64,000 bases of DNA from a virus, in IMG/VR virus record IMGVR_UViG_3300047472_000155, positions 1 through 64,000 of that record. The stretch is one strand, 5' to 3'. Both the position numbers and the translations under genes were made by a program. Positions 1 to 10,800 of the stretch are shown one piece after another. The stretch's first letter is position 1. Every line of letters starts with the position of its first letter. A model generated the notes under the pieces. It saw only the letters and a program-made list of their open reading frames with translations, made no database searches and was not told the origin of the DNA.

Positions 1-309
1 ATCGTTTACAGTTAACCATGCAACAGATCCTGGAACTGGTGGTGCCGTTGTAGACCATGTATTACCTGCATTACCTCCACTTGCTAAAGTCGTATTCAAA
101 TAATAGTTTACGGAAATATAATATGATGTACTAGCACTAAGCCCTGACACTGTTCTTTGTGCGCTATGACTAGTTGTTTGCGTGAATGATACGCTATCTA
201 CTAAGTTACCATCACGATATAACTTGTAGTTATTTACCGCATTACCATTGTGTGCAATGTTAACTATGATTGTACTAGATGTAGCTCCAGCAAAACTAAT
301 TGTTGCCAT
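1..309 (-). CDS. Fibronectin type III-like tail/fibre protein, N-terminal part only
   Basis: Open reading frame entering from the left edge; the ATG is at 309 and a strong site (AAGGGGAAA) lies 6-10 bases upstream. The 103 visible residues alternate short beta-strand-like segments with Ser/Thr/Gly turns (SSTIIVNIAHN, NYKLYRDGN, STSYYISVNYY), the look of a fibronectin type III repeat. Such domains are common in siphovirus tail tips and fibres. It follows the Tal-like gene in transcription order, which fits a receptor-binding or tail-decoration role. The C-terminus and any lysis genes lie outside the window. The domain call is inferred from pattern only. Confidence 0.7.
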   Translation of the reverse strand, partial: MATISFAGATSSTIIVNIAHNGNAVNNYKLYRDGNLVDSVSFTQTTSHSAQRTVSGLSASTSYYISVNYYLNTTLASGGNAGNTWSTTAPPVPGSVAWLTVND

Positions 310-353
310 TAATAATTTCCCCTTTCTTTAATTAAAAATATTTTTAAAACAGA

Positions 354-401
354 TTGACTGTAACCATATTTTGTGGTATAATATTGTTATATCTTGGTTA
401 C
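354..401 (+). promoter_or_regulatory. Sigma-A promoter with flanking inverted repeat
   Basis: TTGACT (354-359), a 17-bp spacer and a perfect TATAAT (377-382) sit upstream of the stalk-domain gene. GTAACCA (360-366) and TGGTTAC (395-401) form an inverted repeat bracketing the -10, so a repressor could bind here. The right half, TGTTATATCTTGGTTAC, recurs with one change at 48533-48549 between the long inverted repeats beside the second recombinase. Confidence 0.8.
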
Positions 402-431
402 GATGATATAAAAAACTAAGAGGTGAGAAAA

Positions 432-1010
432 ATGAAAAAAATCAATTTAAAAAGTATCAAGAATTTTACTATCGGATTCCTTGTCGGTGTATCACTACTA
501 GCGACTGGAAGCGCATACGCAAATACGAATACCATTGAGAAGATACAAGCTTATCTCAACTACGATGTTAACGTTGTGTACAATAGTAAAAATGTAGCGT
601 TAAGCAATCCGCCGATCACATATAATGGTAAAACTTACTTGCCATTGACGGACGTTGGGAAGCTAACGAACACAAGTGTTAAATGGAACCAAAAGGAAAG
701 GAGTGTTGAAATGACAAGCAACAAACAGGATATCGAAGTACTTGAAGATTACTATTCCTCAGGTAGTGAAGATATTGCCATCAAGATAGATGACACTGTA
801 TTTGTTACATTGGCAAGCGGAAGTAGACAATATGGTTTGTTTAATGACATATCGTATACACAAAAAACAAAAACCGTATCCTTTAAAGATAGCGACAAAA
901 TAATCGTATCTTCGGATGTAGTATCTTCGGATGTTGAAGCTTTCACTTACCAAGGGATAGTGTTTATCAAAGAATCTATACTCAAAGAATTATCTAAAGC
1001 ACCTCTATAA
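432..1010 (+). CDS. Secreted stalk-domain (copper amine oxidase N-terminal-like) protein
   Basis: 192 residues. The start is taken at 432, six bases after AGAGGTG; an in-frame GTG at 423 lies inside that site. Residues 1-31 are a classical Sec signal peptide: lysine-rich start, hydrophobic core IGFLVGVSLLATG, cleavage after SAYA. The next part (NGKTYLPLTDVGKLTNTSV, KWNQKERSVEM) matches the copper-amine-oxidase N-terminal/stalk domain common in Paenibacillus-type bacteria. It is the only plus-strand gene in the structural half, has its own promoter and ends in a shared terminator. That pattern resembles a lysogenic-conversion (moron) gene acting at the host cell surface. Its function is not known. 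Confidence 0.8.
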   Translation: MKKINLKSIKNFTIGFLVGVSLLATGSAYANTNTIEKIQAYLNYDVNVVYNSKNVALSNPPITYNGKTYLPLTDVGKLTNTSVKWNQKERSVEMTSNKQDIEVLEDYYSSGSEDIAIKIDDTVFVTLASGSRQYGLFNDISYTQKTKTVSFKDSDKIIVSSDVVSSDVEAFTYQGIVFIKESILKELSKAPL

Positions 1011-1026
1011 GAGGTGCTTTATTTTT
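996..1026. terminator. Bidirectional intrinsic terminator
   Basis: AAAGCACCTC (996-1005), loop TATAA, GAGGTGCTTT (1011-1020), then ATTTTT. It overlaps the 3' end of the stalk-domain gene and lies just before the stop of the converging Tal-like gene, so it can end both transcripts. Confidence 0.9.
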
Positions 1027-3973
1027 ATCCAAATACGGCTTTAACACCTGTTACAGTTGCATTTGTAAAATCCCATGGTCCATATGCATAAATTGATCCA
1101 CTAGGTTTTCCAATATATATAGGAGTACTTGTAGGACTATATATTGTAGTATGATCTACATCATCTTCTATTCTAAATATATTTGACGAATTGTGATACA
1201 AGTTTATATCAGCCAATCCAGAACTCAAAACTACTCTTGTCGTTCCTGCATTTCCAGTTGCAATATCGCCAGATATTACAGCATTCGTTGCCATCAATGA
1301 TCCACCCATACTAACTTTAAATGGTGCACTTGCATAAGATGCATTACCTAAGTAAATACCATTGGCATCAGCTTTAAAGATATTATTCCCAGTTCCAATT
1401 GCTATCGTTACACCTGAGATTGTTCCTGCTACAAGCGCATTTGCATTTACCTTGATAGCCCATATTCCATTGGCATCAATATATGTGCTTGAGATACCTC
1501 CAATTTGAGTTGCATCTGTTGGTATAAAAGGTTGACCTGTTATATTGGTCCAACTTAAATATGCATTTGGTCCCATCAATACGTTTGTACCAACTATTAA
1601 AGATTCAATCATAGCTGTACCAATCTTTGCGGTTGTGGCATCTAATTGTTGCACTTTGATACTATCAATCATGTCTCCGTCAAGTTTACCTCCAGCAATT
1701 ACCTCTACTCCATTGATCTTTATTGATTTCGCATTAAATTCTCCATCTAATACTAAATTTCCTGTAACAGCATTGTAATAAAGTTTCTTATCCCAAGCTG
1801 TTCCATTTTTCTTTTCAAAGCTGAATCCTTCTGTTGCATTTAGTATCGTTCTTATTGTGTTGTCACTCTTCGTTATCACAAGACCGTTTTCTATACCAAT
1901 TACAACTCCATTGTATACCGTGTTAAGGTTTACCAAAGAATCTTTAAATGATGGGTCCAATTGGGAAGGTGGAAGCCCTCCTGTGATAATTAGATTCGAT
2001 CCAGCAATAGTTACTCCACTCTCATCCACAGTAAACGTTTTATATCCACTAGATGTACTCGCATCAATAACCAAGTTGGCACCAGCCAAAAGCTTGCCAT
2101 AAATTCTTTCTCCAACTATACCATTAGCAGTTATTGCATGTTTCCAAGAATTACCATTATCATTAGTAATTGCTAGTACTCCATTTTGAATAACAAGATA
2201 ATTGTCTGGATCAAGAGTATTTTTAACAAGTATACCTCTTTCTGTAATAGATATTGTGTTATTTACTCCACCCTCTATTCCAGTTTTTATAGCGCTCCAA
2301 GTGTTTTCAATTATAGCATTAACCTTGGAGGTTGTAGTATCTATTCCATCCCATTTTGTACTCTTAAGATCAAGTAGAGTAGATGCTGCATTGTTTGAAT
2401 AAATCATCTTGATAAGTTTTTCTTCATCTGTCATTATATCTTTTGTATTAGCAATAGTAAGACCTATACTATCAGATTCAAAATCAATAGAAATTTCTAT
2501 TATTTTTGCTTCCATATTAATATTCAGCTTACCGTATCTAATAGTTATTGTATCTCCAAGGTTTAACTTATCCCAATCTCTTTGAGCTTCAACGATATTC
2601 ATAAAGTTGATTATGTCAATGGTCAATATTATTTGAGGTTGTTTAGCTTTTTCAAACTCTTTAACAGCATCATCATACAACATTTGTTCTTCCGTATAAC
2701 TTTCGTTTGAGAATTCCTTGTAAATAATATAGTCAGATAATTCTCTTAAAAGTTCTGTTGTGAAAAATACGCTATACTTTAATGAGCTTTTCAACGTCAA
2801 TATTTGATCATCTAAGCTGGTTAATGATGCATTTATAGATGTAATTTCTCCATTTTTACTATCTATTTCTACTTGCTTTGCATTTTTTTGGGCAGTCAAT
2901 GATGTATAATCATATTCCATAGATTTATATATATCAATATTGTTATTGATAATAGCAATCTCTTCTTGAAGTGCTGCAAGTTCGTTTTTTCTAGCCGCTA
3001 AAGATACTTCAAACGGAACCTTTTGGGCTAATAAGCTTGTAAATTGACCTTGTTTGGATTGAGTATATTCCGAATAATCTAAGATTGCATGACAAAGTTC
3101 GTCACTCATGTAATAACTATGTTGAATTACATTGTGATTTACATCTCTTTGAAATGGATAAAGAAAATATGTATAGTCTTCAAGATAATTTTGTCCATTA
3201 ATATTTAATGCCTGAATAGACATTCCATCTTTACCAAATACCTTAAGTCTTGTAACCATTTCATCGCTTTTGCTTTCTCTACTTAAAGATTTCAAGTATC
3301 GACCATAGTTAATTGTAAATCCTCGATTAATACCGTAATTGTCTGCATCATAGAATGAAATTGTTTTAGTTATCGTATTCCATACAATAAGAGCATTCAA
3401 TGTTTCTGCAACTTTAAATACAGCGTCAAGGACAGTTGTAGAAGTAAAGCTGTATCCTCTATACTTGTAAGCTATCTCTGCATCAACATATCCAAGGGTC
3501 CATAATGTTTCGTCAAGTAGTCCATCAATTTGATATGAAGTACCTGAATCTGGGTCAACAATTGTTCCTCCATTCATTACTTGGTCTAAACTTAAAGCAT
3601 CTTCTTGGAATACTTTTATGTTTTTATCAGATAATTCATATGGAAGAAGATAGCACGTTACATCCATTGAATCTCCTTCACTCATTGCATTTACAATGTT
3701 GATAATCTTATACCACTCTACTTTTCCAGAAAATACGGCTTTGATAAGATATCTTTCTCTTAACAAGTTCATATGCGGATTTATAGTGAGTTTTTTATTT
3801 TTATCTACATCATATGGAATAGTAAATGTAATTTCATTTATATTACCAAGTTTTAAAAGCAGTTTTTTATTGTAAGCCTCCGTTAATTTTGCAACAATTT
3901 CACGATTTGGTTTGGCTAAGAATAATTCTACATTTCTTGCTGGCAAAGTTAAATCTATATCACCTAAAGCCAT
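1025..3973 (-). CDS. Tail-associated (Tal-like) minor structural protein
   Basis: 982 residues, immediately downstream of the Dit gene, where siphoviruses of Gram-positive hosts encode the tail-tip antireceptor/endopeptidase (Tal) protein. The first ~350 residues fit the minor-structural-protein N-terminal domain that forms the tail-tip hub. Residues ~345-440 are rich in A/E/K/Q/L heptads and read as a coiled coil. The C-terminal half is a Gly/Ser/Thr/Asn-rich beta-type region (GVTIAGSNLIITGG, GNNIFKADANGIYLG) like many receptor-binding shafts. No catalytic motif could be named, so an enzymatic role is not claimed. Strong AAAGGAGA site upstream of ATG 3973. Confidence 0.8.
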   Translation of the reverse strand: MALGDIDLTLPARNVELFLAKPNREIVAKLTEAYNKKLLLKLGNINEITFTIPYDVDKNKKLTINPHMNLLRERYLIKAVFSGKVEWYKIINIVNAMSEGDSMDVTCYLLPYELSDKNIKVFQEDALSLDQVMNGGTIVDPDSGTSYQIDGLLDETLWTLGYVDAEIAYKYRGYSFTSTTVLDAVFKVAETLNALIVWNTITKTISFYDADNYGINRGFTINYGRYLKSLSRESKSDEMVTRLKVFGKDGMSIQALNINGQNYLEDYTYFLYPFQRDVNHNVIQHSYYMSDELCHAILDYSEYTQSKQGQFTSLLAQKVPFEVSLAARKNELAALQEEIAIINNNIDIYKSMEYDYTSLTAQKNAKQVEIDSKNGEITSINASLTSLDDQILTLKSSLKYSVFFTTELLRELSDYIIYKEFSNESYTEEQMLYDDAVKEFEKAKQPQIILTIDIINFMNIVEAQRDWDKLNLGDTITIRYGKLNINMEAKIIEISIDFESDSIGLTIANTKDIMTDEEKLIKMIYSNNAASTLLDLKSTKWDGIDTTTSKVNAIIENTWSAIKTGIEGGVNNTISITERGILVKNTLDPDNYLVIQNGVLAITNDNGNSWKHAITANGIVGERIYGKLLAGANLVIDASTSSGYKTFTVDESGVTIAGSNLIITGGLPPSQLDPSFKDSLVNLNTVYNGVVIGIENGLVITKSDNTIRTILNATEGFSFEKKNGTAWDKKLYYNAVTGNLVLDGEFNAKSIKINGVEVIAGGKLDGDMIDSIKVQQLDATTAKIGTAMIESLIVGTNVLMGPNAYLSWTNITGQPFIPTDATQIGGISSTYIDANGIWAIKVNANALVAGTISGVTIAIGTGNNIFKADANGIYLGNASYASAPFKVSMGGSLMATNAVISGDIATGNAGTTRVVLSSGLADINLYHNSSNIFRIEDDVDHTTIYSPTSTPIYIGKPSGSIYAYGPWDFTNATVTGVKAVFG

Positions 3974-3992
3974 TTTATCTTTCTCCTTTCAA

Positions 3993-4766
3993 TTATTGTA
4001 GTGTTCGATATTGATATCTAAAATTCAAATTACATCTTCCTGTTATTTCTAACACATTTTTACCTCTAACTAATTTAAGATATTTATTATTGAATTGTCC
4101 ATATCTATATGTGTTGGCTAAATCTGTCTCTATATACTCTGTTTCATTATCAACATAAATAGTTTCATTGTCCAATAATGTGGAGAAATTAAATGTTTCA
4201 TTCCCATTTGTTTTGTTTAGAATTGTTAGTGGACCTGTTTCAATTTTTTTAATCCACAATTCAGGCTTTAGGTCTACATCTCCATCATTTACAAACTCAA
4301 ACGCGTGAGGACCAATTATAGTACTGAAATTGAGCCACCCTTTTGTTAATACTGGTGAATATGTATAAGGACTGTCACATCTAAGTTTAAGTGTAATGTA
4401 TCCTTGTTTTAATCCATTGTGAACTAATTGAGAATCATCAACACACATACAGTAAAATATTCTTCCAGGGTCTTCTGCGAACCAAAGAGGTTTATAATAA
4501 TCTTGTCTAAGCCATCTTGCAACATCTCTTATTAATGCATCATTCCATGTATCTTCAAAAGCAAACGATAAAGATAGTGTGAGTGGTTCATATTCAACTC
4601 CTTGGAAATAAGGTTTTGAATTTCCTCTTATCTTTTGCTCTACAATGCTTCTACTAGCAAAAAATTGTTCTTCATGCATATTATTATTTAAGCTTACATT
4701 GTATATCCCAAAATTTACGCTATACTTTCCATCGTAACAAAAGCTAATACTTTCCATTACTGCCAT
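3993..4766 (-). CDS. dit: Distal tail protein (Dit)
   Basis: 257 residues between the tape measure and Tal-like genes, the invariant position of Dit. The N-terminus (FGIYNVSLNNNMHEEQFF), the central SLSFAFEDTWND and the LRQDYYKPLWFAEDPGRIFYC block match the Dit N-domain that makes the hexameric ring at the tail tip. The C-terminal ~120 residues form a beta-rich second domain (GPHAFEFVNDGDVDLKPEL) typical of the galectin-like Dit C-domain. The AGGAGG site lies 9 bases before ATG 4766. Dit joins the tail tube to the Tal hub. Confidence 0.85.
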   Translation of the reverse strand: MAVMESISFCYDGKYSVNFGIYNVSLNNNMHEEQFFASRSIVEQKIRGNSKPYFQGVEYEPLTLSLSFAFEDTWNDALIRDVARWLRQDYYKPLWFAEDPGRIFYCMCVDDSQLVHNGLKQGYITLKLRCDSPYTYSPVLTKGWLNFSTIIGPHAFEFVNDGDVDLKPELWIKKIETGPLTILNKTNGNETFNFSTLLDNETIYVDNETEYIETDLANTYRYGQFNNKYLKLVRGKNVLEITGRCNLNFRYQYRTLQ

Positions 4767-4784
4767 TTTATTTTCCTCCTTTAT

Positions 4785-4813
4785 AAAAAACAGAGAGGGC
4801 GATTAACCCTCTC
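4785..4813 (-). terminator. Intrinsic terminator or attenuator between tape measure and dit
   Basis: On the minus strand GAGAGGG, a 7-base loop, CCCTCTC, then TGTTTTTT. It sits between the tape-measure stop and the dit ribosome-binding site and could lower tail-tip expression relative to upstream genes. Confidence 0.65.
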
Positions 4814-4822
4814 CATGTGTAC

Positions 4823-7800
4823 TTATCCCTTCCAACCAAGCTTCTTTAATCCATTTACCAATCTAGTAGTAACTAAGTCAGCACCTTTTTCATCTCCCGT
4901 TACACTACCAATATTGATGTTAATGTTGCTTCCACCACTATTAGTAACCACAGAAGGAGAAATTGATGAAACAAGTTTTCCCATGTTTGGCATGAATTTG
5001 TTTTGAATGTTTGTAGAAGGAGACATTAACTCATCTTGCAAAGCTAATATCACTTGTTCGTTTGCATCAGTATTCATCATCTGATCCATAAGTTTAGTTA
5101 ATTTATTTCCACCTCCACCAACAACACCACCTTTATGAAGAACTTGAAGACCGCTCTTATCATACCAATGACCATCAGCTTTTTTAGACAATCCAATACT
5201 TGGACCCAACTTTTCGTTTAAGGCAACAAGTTCTTTTTGTCTAGCGGCAGTTGCAGTATGCCATTCTGCTGCGTTTGCTTTCATTTGTGCTACAACAGAA
5301 GCATAGCTTGACGATGTAGTTGTTGAACCGCTTGTAGAAGTAGTAGTACCTCCATACAACGCGTTTCCACTTGAATCAAGCCAAACACCAGCGCTTGTTT
5401 TTGTAGCTCCTATACTTGAACCAAGAGCTTCATTAGCGGCTTCAAGATTTTTCTTTTCTTCCGCAGTTGCACTAGCCCATTTTGCAGAGTTTGCTTGCAT
5501 TTCTGTAATAATATCTGATTCGCTTCTAATGAGTTTAAGGTTTTCAACTACCTTTTGAAGTTGAGTTGTAACATTATCATATATTGATTGACCAACAAGC
5601 GGAAGATTTGCATCAAACCATCCTTTTAAAGTTCCAAGTTCGCTTGAAATTCCTTGAATGTTGCCTTTCTCAATTTCTGCTTTAAGGTTAGACCAATGAG
5701 TTTCATCATCTGCAATGTCTTTGAAGTATTTGTTAGCACTATCTTTATAATCTTCAATGATGTCTTTCATATCATCGTAAGATTTCCCAGTTATAGTTAC
5801 CATTTGTTGAGATGTAGCATCCCAAAGTTCAACACTCATTGTCCAAGCTTCTTTATCCGCTTCTGCTTTTTCTTCTAAATAAGTTTTTTGATCTTCTAAA
5901 TCTTGTTTTTGAGCATCGGTAGAATGGTCATCTTGAAGTTTAGCAATTTCCTTGTCCGCAGCATCTCTTTGTTCGATAAGGTCTTTGAGTTGAGCCTTGC
6001 CCTCTTTGGAATCATCTAAAGATAAACGATTGATTTTATCTTGTAACTCTTGACGACTTTGCGTCTTTGTGTTCAAGCTATCTTGATATTCAGCTTCTGA
6101 CTTGTCAAATTCAAGTTGTTTGATCTTGCTTTCAATTATCTTTTGATCTGCCTTAAGCTTTTCATCAATTCTATCCATTTCTTTTTCATGAGCTTTTTCA
6201 AGTGCATCATCTTGTTCATCAATCGCATCAATGATTGCATCCTTTTGTTTCTCATACATATCCTTAAGAAGTTCGATGGCATTGTCTGCAATATTGTCAT
6301 TGAAATCTTTTAATGCATCATTGGATTGTTTAATAGCAGCTTCAATATCCCACCATTCAAGTTTCAATGCAGCAAGTTTTTGATTGTATTCTTCAACTTT
6401 TTCAATACTCAATTTGTGACTCTTTTCATTGTCTTTGAGAATTTTACGAATTGCTACAGCCTCTTCTTCCTTTTGTTTTTGAAGAGTTTCGTTTATTTTA
6501 ATTTGTTTTATCAACTCAGCTCTATACTCTTTTGATTCTTCATCATAAGTACTCAATCTTGCAGATGATAATGCCAATTCAGCGTTTGTGCTTTCTATTC
6601 CCTTTTCATACTTATATAACGAATTATCAGCTAAATCTCCATTTAATGCATCTATTTGATCTTGCACATCTCTATATGATTGACTAAGTTCTAACGTTTT
6701 TTGAGTCAAGTCATCTGACTGAATCCCCGAATTTCTAAGATATTCAGCCTCTTCGTGCATAAGTTTTTGTTTAACTTTTAACTGCATAATTTGTTCATTT
6801 GTTTCTTTGGCATTTTTAGCAGTGTAATTAGCAGAATTTGGATCAAGTCTTGCTGCTCTATATTGAGATTGGCTTATGGCTTCATCTTTGTTTGCCAACT
6901 GATTTTCATATTGTGCCATATAACTATCAACAACGTTTCTAGCGCTAGTGAATAGTGCACTATCAACCTCAACTAATTGATCCTCAACTGATTTCTTCGC
7001 ACTATCAATGTCCTTTGAGGAAGGAGCATTTACAACTGTCGTTGTAGTACCTGTTGTTGTGGAACCTGTTTTTGTACTTGCTGAACTACTTGTAGCGTTT
7101 CCTCCTTGAGCATAACCAATAACTTTTGGAACATAGTTAAGAGTTTCGCTTTTAAAGATGTTGTCTCCAACACCACGGTTTAATTTTGCCGTATCAGCTT
7201 TTGCATTTTTTAATACGTCCCAATCTTTGCTTCCTGTAGTCTTCATAGCCCAATCGACATAACCAGGACCAGCATTATATGCCGCTAAAGCAAGATCATA
7301 AGAACCGTATTTATCATACAATTGACTAAGATATTTTGCTCCACCGTTTGCTGATTGTTGAGGATCATAAACATTTGATACACCTAATCCCTTAGCGGTT
7401 CCTGGCATTAATTGCATCAATCCTGCGGCTCCCGCACCACTCTTAGCATTAGGATTATAACTTGACTCAGCCCATGCAACAGCGTCTAATATAGATGTGT
7501 CAACACCGTTATTTGCCGCCGCTTCACTTATAATCTTTTTAATGTCTCCAGTAGACTTAGCACCAGTTCCTCCAGTATAATTTGTACTAGCAAAAGTACT
7601 TCCTCCAGATGTTGTCGTTGTTGTTGCTGCAACTAATTTGGATGGATCAGCCTTTGCTTCAAGAAGCAATGTTTTCTTTTTCTCTAAAAGTTTTACTTCT
7701 TCTGCTACCGAAGCTCTATATTCTTTAGAAGATTTAGCGTATTTACTTTGTTGTGCATGTACCTTGTCAAGAGCAGCATCAACATCATTGATAGCTCTTT

Positions 7801-10800
7801 GGAGAGCAGTTATGGATTCTGTCGTATCATCAGCATCTTTTCCAACATTCTCTAATGCTTCTGCTCCAAGTTCTGCCTGAGTTTTTAAATCGTCAAGGAC
7901 TTGAACAAAATCTTTAAGATTCTTGCCATCTTCTTGAAGACTCTCAACAAGATCGCCTTCGCCCATTTGACGAGCTAAATAAATCATTTGTGCTGTTTTA
8001 ATGTTGATAGTATCGAGAGCAGCACCTACATCATTTATAGCATTTACTTCTATGCCATAAGCGGTCAATTTTGCAACCAATGCAGAGTTTTGATTTAAAA
8101 CACTTTGCCATTGTGCAGTACCTTCATCTTTTACAGCTTGAATCATGGTATCACGTTTTTTTACAATAGCTTGTGTGTTTAATTTAACAACACCATTTTC
8201 AATTTTGAATAAACTAATAAGAGATGCATCTTTAGCAATCAAGTCCATAACTGCATCAGCACTTATTTGTTTGCCATTTGCATTATCTTCTAAAAATCCA
8301 TTAAGCGTTGAAACAGTATCGGAAGTATCACTGTAACTATCATTCAAAGCCTTTAATGCTGTAGCGAATGATTCAAGGTTTGTTCCAGAGTCTGCAAGTT
8401 CATCGTTTAATGCGGCAAATAGAGGTGTTCCACCTTCTACAGCTTCAACAATTCTTCTAATTGCATCAGTTCCTAAATTCAACGTTTTTCCATATGAGTT
8501 ATAAACAGCATCTTGTTTCTCTACTGTTGTCATATTTTTAACTTGTGCACTATTGAGGTCTTCTATCATAGATTCGAAAACTTGGAAGTTTTTAGTATTA
8601 AATTCTACGCCATTGTCAAAAAAGAATGATTTCAATTCCTCAGTAGAATGAATTCCAACTTTTTCAAGACTATCCAAAGATTTTTCCAGAAAAGAAACTT
8701 GACTGTCGAAATCTGCAAAGTCCATTTGACCAATAACATTTGTAAGAGACTCAGCGAACGCACGTTGTTCGTTTGTTACAGTTTTTCCTGCTTCTTGGAG
8801 TCTTTCAGTATATTCATTTTTGATAGCATTAATTCTATCAGCAGTAAGTGCATCTAATTCTGTTTTACTCTTTTCAAGCTCAGTTTCTACTGCAACTTTA
8901 GCTTTATTTATTTCTTCAATATCAGTTTTAATTTCTACTGCTTTTGTCTCGCCAAATGAAGTTGGTACATTTACTACTCTCGTGTTTGTTTTTCCGTCTA
9001 AATAGTCTTGTTCTTGTTTTTGTAAATCCAACAATGCCTTTTGATTTTCTTCATATGCTTTTGCCTTATTTTCTATTTTTTCAGACTTATCTGTATATGT
9101 AGAAATTACCTTAGATTTATTAAGGTCATTTTGAATCTTAATCAAATCACTAAGTATATCTATTCTATCCTGAATAGCATCTTGGCTGTTTACATATGCA
9201 TTACCCTCTGCGTCAACTCCGGTAGCAGTAACTCCATAATTTTTAACAAGTTCATTCTGAATTTCAAGCAATCTATTTTTTTGTTCGATTGATTTATCTT
9301 CAGTAGCCATAAGCGTATTGTATTCATCGTTTAATGCCTCAATGCCACTTTTTTGTTCCTTGTAAGAGTCTCTAAGAGTGTAATTTACAGTCTTAAGTTC
9401 TTTTATTTTTTCATTATGTTTTTGAACTGCCTCAGTTATCTTTTGAATAACAAGACCTACCGCCATTAATGCTAACATTGGACCTATTGTAGCCAGCGCT
9501 ATGCCAAGACCTTTTGCAGAAACCTTTAAAACATTCATAGCTCCAGCAGTTGTTTTCATTCCAAGTGCAGCCTCTTTAAGTCTAAGTGCAAGGAATTGTG
9601 TTTCATATGAAACCTTTTTGAATAATGCTACACTAGGGATGAAAGATGCATACATTCTTCTTGCGGCACCACTTAATATAAGTGCAGCAGTTGTAGCTAC
9701 ACCAATGACAACGGGGAATATTCCAATAGTTTTTACGACAGCATTTACAGCAGTTCCTAATGTTGTCAATGCATCAATAAGACTTCTTATTCCATTTGAA
9801 TCAAATGAAGACTGGAATATTTCATTCCAAGCATTTTTCATTCTTGTTAAATGGGCTTCTGTTCCTTCTTGATATCTATTGAATTTCTCTTGTGCTATAC
9901 CAGCAGAATCAAGAGATGCTTCATATAACTTAACAGAATCTGGATATCCTTCCATGATGTTTAAAAAACGTGATTGCTGATATGAACCAGCAACAGTTGT
10001 TGCAATGTACGCTTGTTGTCTATTACTTAATGTAGTCCATTTAGCACCTAGTTCGTCCATTACTGTACCAAAGTTACGGAATTCACCTTGTGAATCAACA
10101 AGTTGTATTCCAACCTTTGCCAATGCTTTTGCTACTTGGTTTACTTGTGTTCCATCTTCTTGATCAAACCCATTTTCTTTCAAAGATTGCACACGTGCCA
10201 TGATTGACTTAACTGAGCTACCAATTGTCTCAGCACTTTCACGTGTTCTTGATGAAATTGTCGCAATCCATGAAGAAACCTTTTCAAACTCAAGTCCAAT
10301 TGCTCCAGCAGTACCACCAACTTTTTGCATTGCACGACCAATTTCATCGGCACCAGTAGCTGTTGCATCACCCATGTATGAGTAAATATCCGCAGCATGT
10401 TCAGCACTTACACCCATTGAGTTTACCGTAGCTGTAAGAATTTGAGCTGATTGTATGAAATCTAAATTTGAAATTTTGGCATAAATGGTAGCAGTTTTCA
10501 TTTTATCCATCATTTCTGCACCCTTTAAGCCTTGACGAGCAAATTCAACTGCTCCATTTGCAATTTCTTCTGTAGAAACGCTCATTTGCATTCCAAGATC
10601 ATAGAATTGTTTAGCGTATTTTTCTACATCAGATTGACTCTCATTGAATACGATAGAAAGCTGCGTTAATGCCTTATTGAATTCGTTTACATATGCTACT
10701 CCATTTGTGAAGAAGTGTAACGATTGATAGAATGCGGTCATACCAATCATCCACACTGGTATTCTTGACATAGCCGTTTTCAATTGATCCATAAAGCTCA

